A stretch of 64,000 bases of DNA from Jejuia sp043557195 (lineage in GTDB: Bacteria; Bacteroidota; Bacteroidia; Flavobacteriales; Flavobacteriaceae), in assembly GCA_043557195.1 (NCBI GenBank), contig CP121314.1, positions 62,001-126,000 on the forward strand, given 5' to 3'. How positions within the stretch are numbered: position 1 is the first letter of the stretch; each line of letters starts with the position of its first letter. Position numbers and translations under genes: made by a program. The notes under the pieces are model-generated. The model made no database searches. It was not told the origin of the DNA and saw only the letters and a list, made by a program, of their open reading frames with translations. Of the stretch, positions 63,080-64,000 are shown piece after piece.

Positions 63080-64000
63080 TTATTTTCTATTTTTTAATTT
63101 TTCTATAGTTTTATACATCAAGTCATTTATATCTGAAGAAAAACTCCCTTTATAAAGAATAATGAAAAAGATGGTAGTAATTATAATAGACTTTAAAATA
63201 ATACTAATAAAAGCATTAAAATTAAAATCCCAGAAATAGCCTGCCAAAGCCAAAATTAACAACACCACCGCAACTTTTAAAGTATCCCTAGAAAACGGTG
63301 TAATTTTAAATACTTTATAAACCACCACTATTTTTGCTGTATTATACAAGAAAACAGCAATAAATGTAGCTAGAGCCGCACCATTTAAACCATAAACAGG
63401 TATCAAGAGTACGTTTAGAAATATCATAATTAAAACTAAAACCACACCCAACACCAAAACTATTCTATAATAATCGCTATTAAACAATATTGCGTTATTG
63501 CTCCCTAAAATTGCATCATATAGTTTAGCTACACTTATTAATAAAACAACATATAGTCCAACACTGTATTCTGATGAAATTAAAGTATAAAGCTGGTTGA
63601 TATTAAGCACGATTAATAGAAAAATTAACCCAGATACAATAAAAAGGTTCAGCGAACTTCTTTTGTATAAATCAGCTAAACTATTCATATCACCTTCATT
63701 CAAGTATTTAGCAGATAAAGGTGATAATATTTGATGCATTGCCCGCTGAGGGACTGCAATTACTGCAGCTATGAAAATAGCAACATTATAATAAGCTACA
63801 TTTTTGATAGGAATATATTTGCCTAACATTACCTTATCAATATCCAAAAGCATAGTAGCTATTGAGCCCGCAATAATAATTAGAAAAGAGTACTGCAATA
63901 CGCTATTTATTTTATTCACTTTTTTAAATACTATAACAGGTAGCTTCACACTAAAGGCATACAACATCATAACCAACATTCGCAATACATACACAAGAAC
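63080..64000 (-). CDS. C-terminal part of a polysaccharide flippase (MATE/Wzx superfamily), truncated at window end
   Basis: The frame is still open at position 64000, so the first GTG in frame (63994) is not a true start; the gene continues outside the window. The visible ~306 residues have eight or so membrane helices with the flippase-typical VAYYNVAIFIAAVIAVPQRAMHQILSP loop and PVYGLNGAALATFIAVFLYN segment (quoted in part). It is a second Wzx-like protein, distinct from the one at 24385, and may belong to another glycan locus beyond the window. Confidence 0.85.
   Translation of the reverse strand, partial: VLVYVLRMLVMMLYAFSVKLPVIVFKKVNKINSVLQYSFLIIIAGSIATMLLDIDKVMLGKYIPIKNVAYYNVAIFIAAVIAVPQRAMHQILSPLSAKYLNEGDMNSLADLYKRSSLNLFIVSGLIFLLIVLNINQLYTLISSEYSVGLYVVLLISVAKLYDAILGSNNAILFNSDYYRIVLVLGVVLVLIMIFLNVLLIPVYGLNGAALATFIAVFLYNTAKIVVVYKVFKITPFSRDTLKVAVVLLILALAGYFWDFNFNAFISIILKSIIITTIFFIILYKGSFSSDINDLMYKTIEKLKNRK

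Noticed and set aside
1..64000. tRNA, rRNA, CRISPR array, IS element or prophage
   Set aside because: No regular spaced repeats, transposase or integrase motifs or tRNA-like cloverleaf were seen in the gaps; all large gaps are AT-rich and unstructured by eye.

Overview
The window reads as a chromosomal segment of a marine-type member of the Flavobacteriaceae (Bacteroidota). The evidence is the very AT-rich DNA, repeated matches to the Bacteroidota -7 promoter element TAnnTTTG, two secreted proteins with type IX secretion (T9SS) sorting tails, an outer-membrane beta-barrel receptor with a carboxypeptidase-regulatory domain, and flavobacterial small proteins and DUF families. No rRNA, tRNA, CRISPR array, transposase or phage gene was seen.

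Layout. 1-9.2 kb is mixed: a membrane protein, an outer-membrane receptor, an alanine-dehydrogenase-family enzyme, a small sugar-transferase/dehydratase pair, proline dehydrogenase and aroB. About 9.3-46.0 kb is one large exopolysaccharide/capsule locus of the Wzx/Wzy type. Its left arm runs leftward: aminotransferase, membrane 4,6-dehydratase, Wza-like export lipoprotein and Wzc-like tyrosine kinase, plus an SGNH/MBOAT O-acylation pair. Its main arm runs rightward from 19.3 to 43.6 kb. In order it holds UDP-HexNAc 4-epimerase, two uronate-forming dehydrogenases, a Wzy-like polymerase, a Wzx-like flippase, the UDP-L-FucNAc cassette (CapE, an extra cupin, CapF, a 2-epimerase), three glycosyltransferases, a secreted polysaccharide lyase-like lipoprotein, an adenylation enzyme with its carrier protein, two phosphoglycosyl transferases, a PurN-like formyltransferase and a 939-residue acetyltransferase-FemAB-FemAB fusion. 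A second SGNH/MBOAT pair closes the locus on the minus strand. 46.2-63 kb is housekeeping and regulation (Lrp, M14 peptidase, XRE, Bcp, Nth, ECF sigma, UvrA), then two decayed gene remnants, two T9SS cargo proteins and a very basic secreted protein behind a sigma-54-like promoter. The window ends inside a second flippase-like gene.

How the parts may work together (inference). The sugar-nucleotide genes predict a repeat unit with a bacillosamine-type diamino sugar, L-FucNAc, a HexNAc uronic acid and possibly GlcA. The unit would be built on a lipid by PglC-like transferases, flipped by Wzx, polymerised by Wzy and exported by Wzc/Wza. The ligase, carrier protein, GNAT/FemAB proteins, formyltransferase and two MBOAT/SGNH pairs together look like an unusually rich acyl or aminoacyl decoration system. 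That system is the best candidate here for undescribed biology. The lyase-like lipoprotein could trim the same uronate-containing polymer.

All functional calls come from reading motifs and order. No database search was run.
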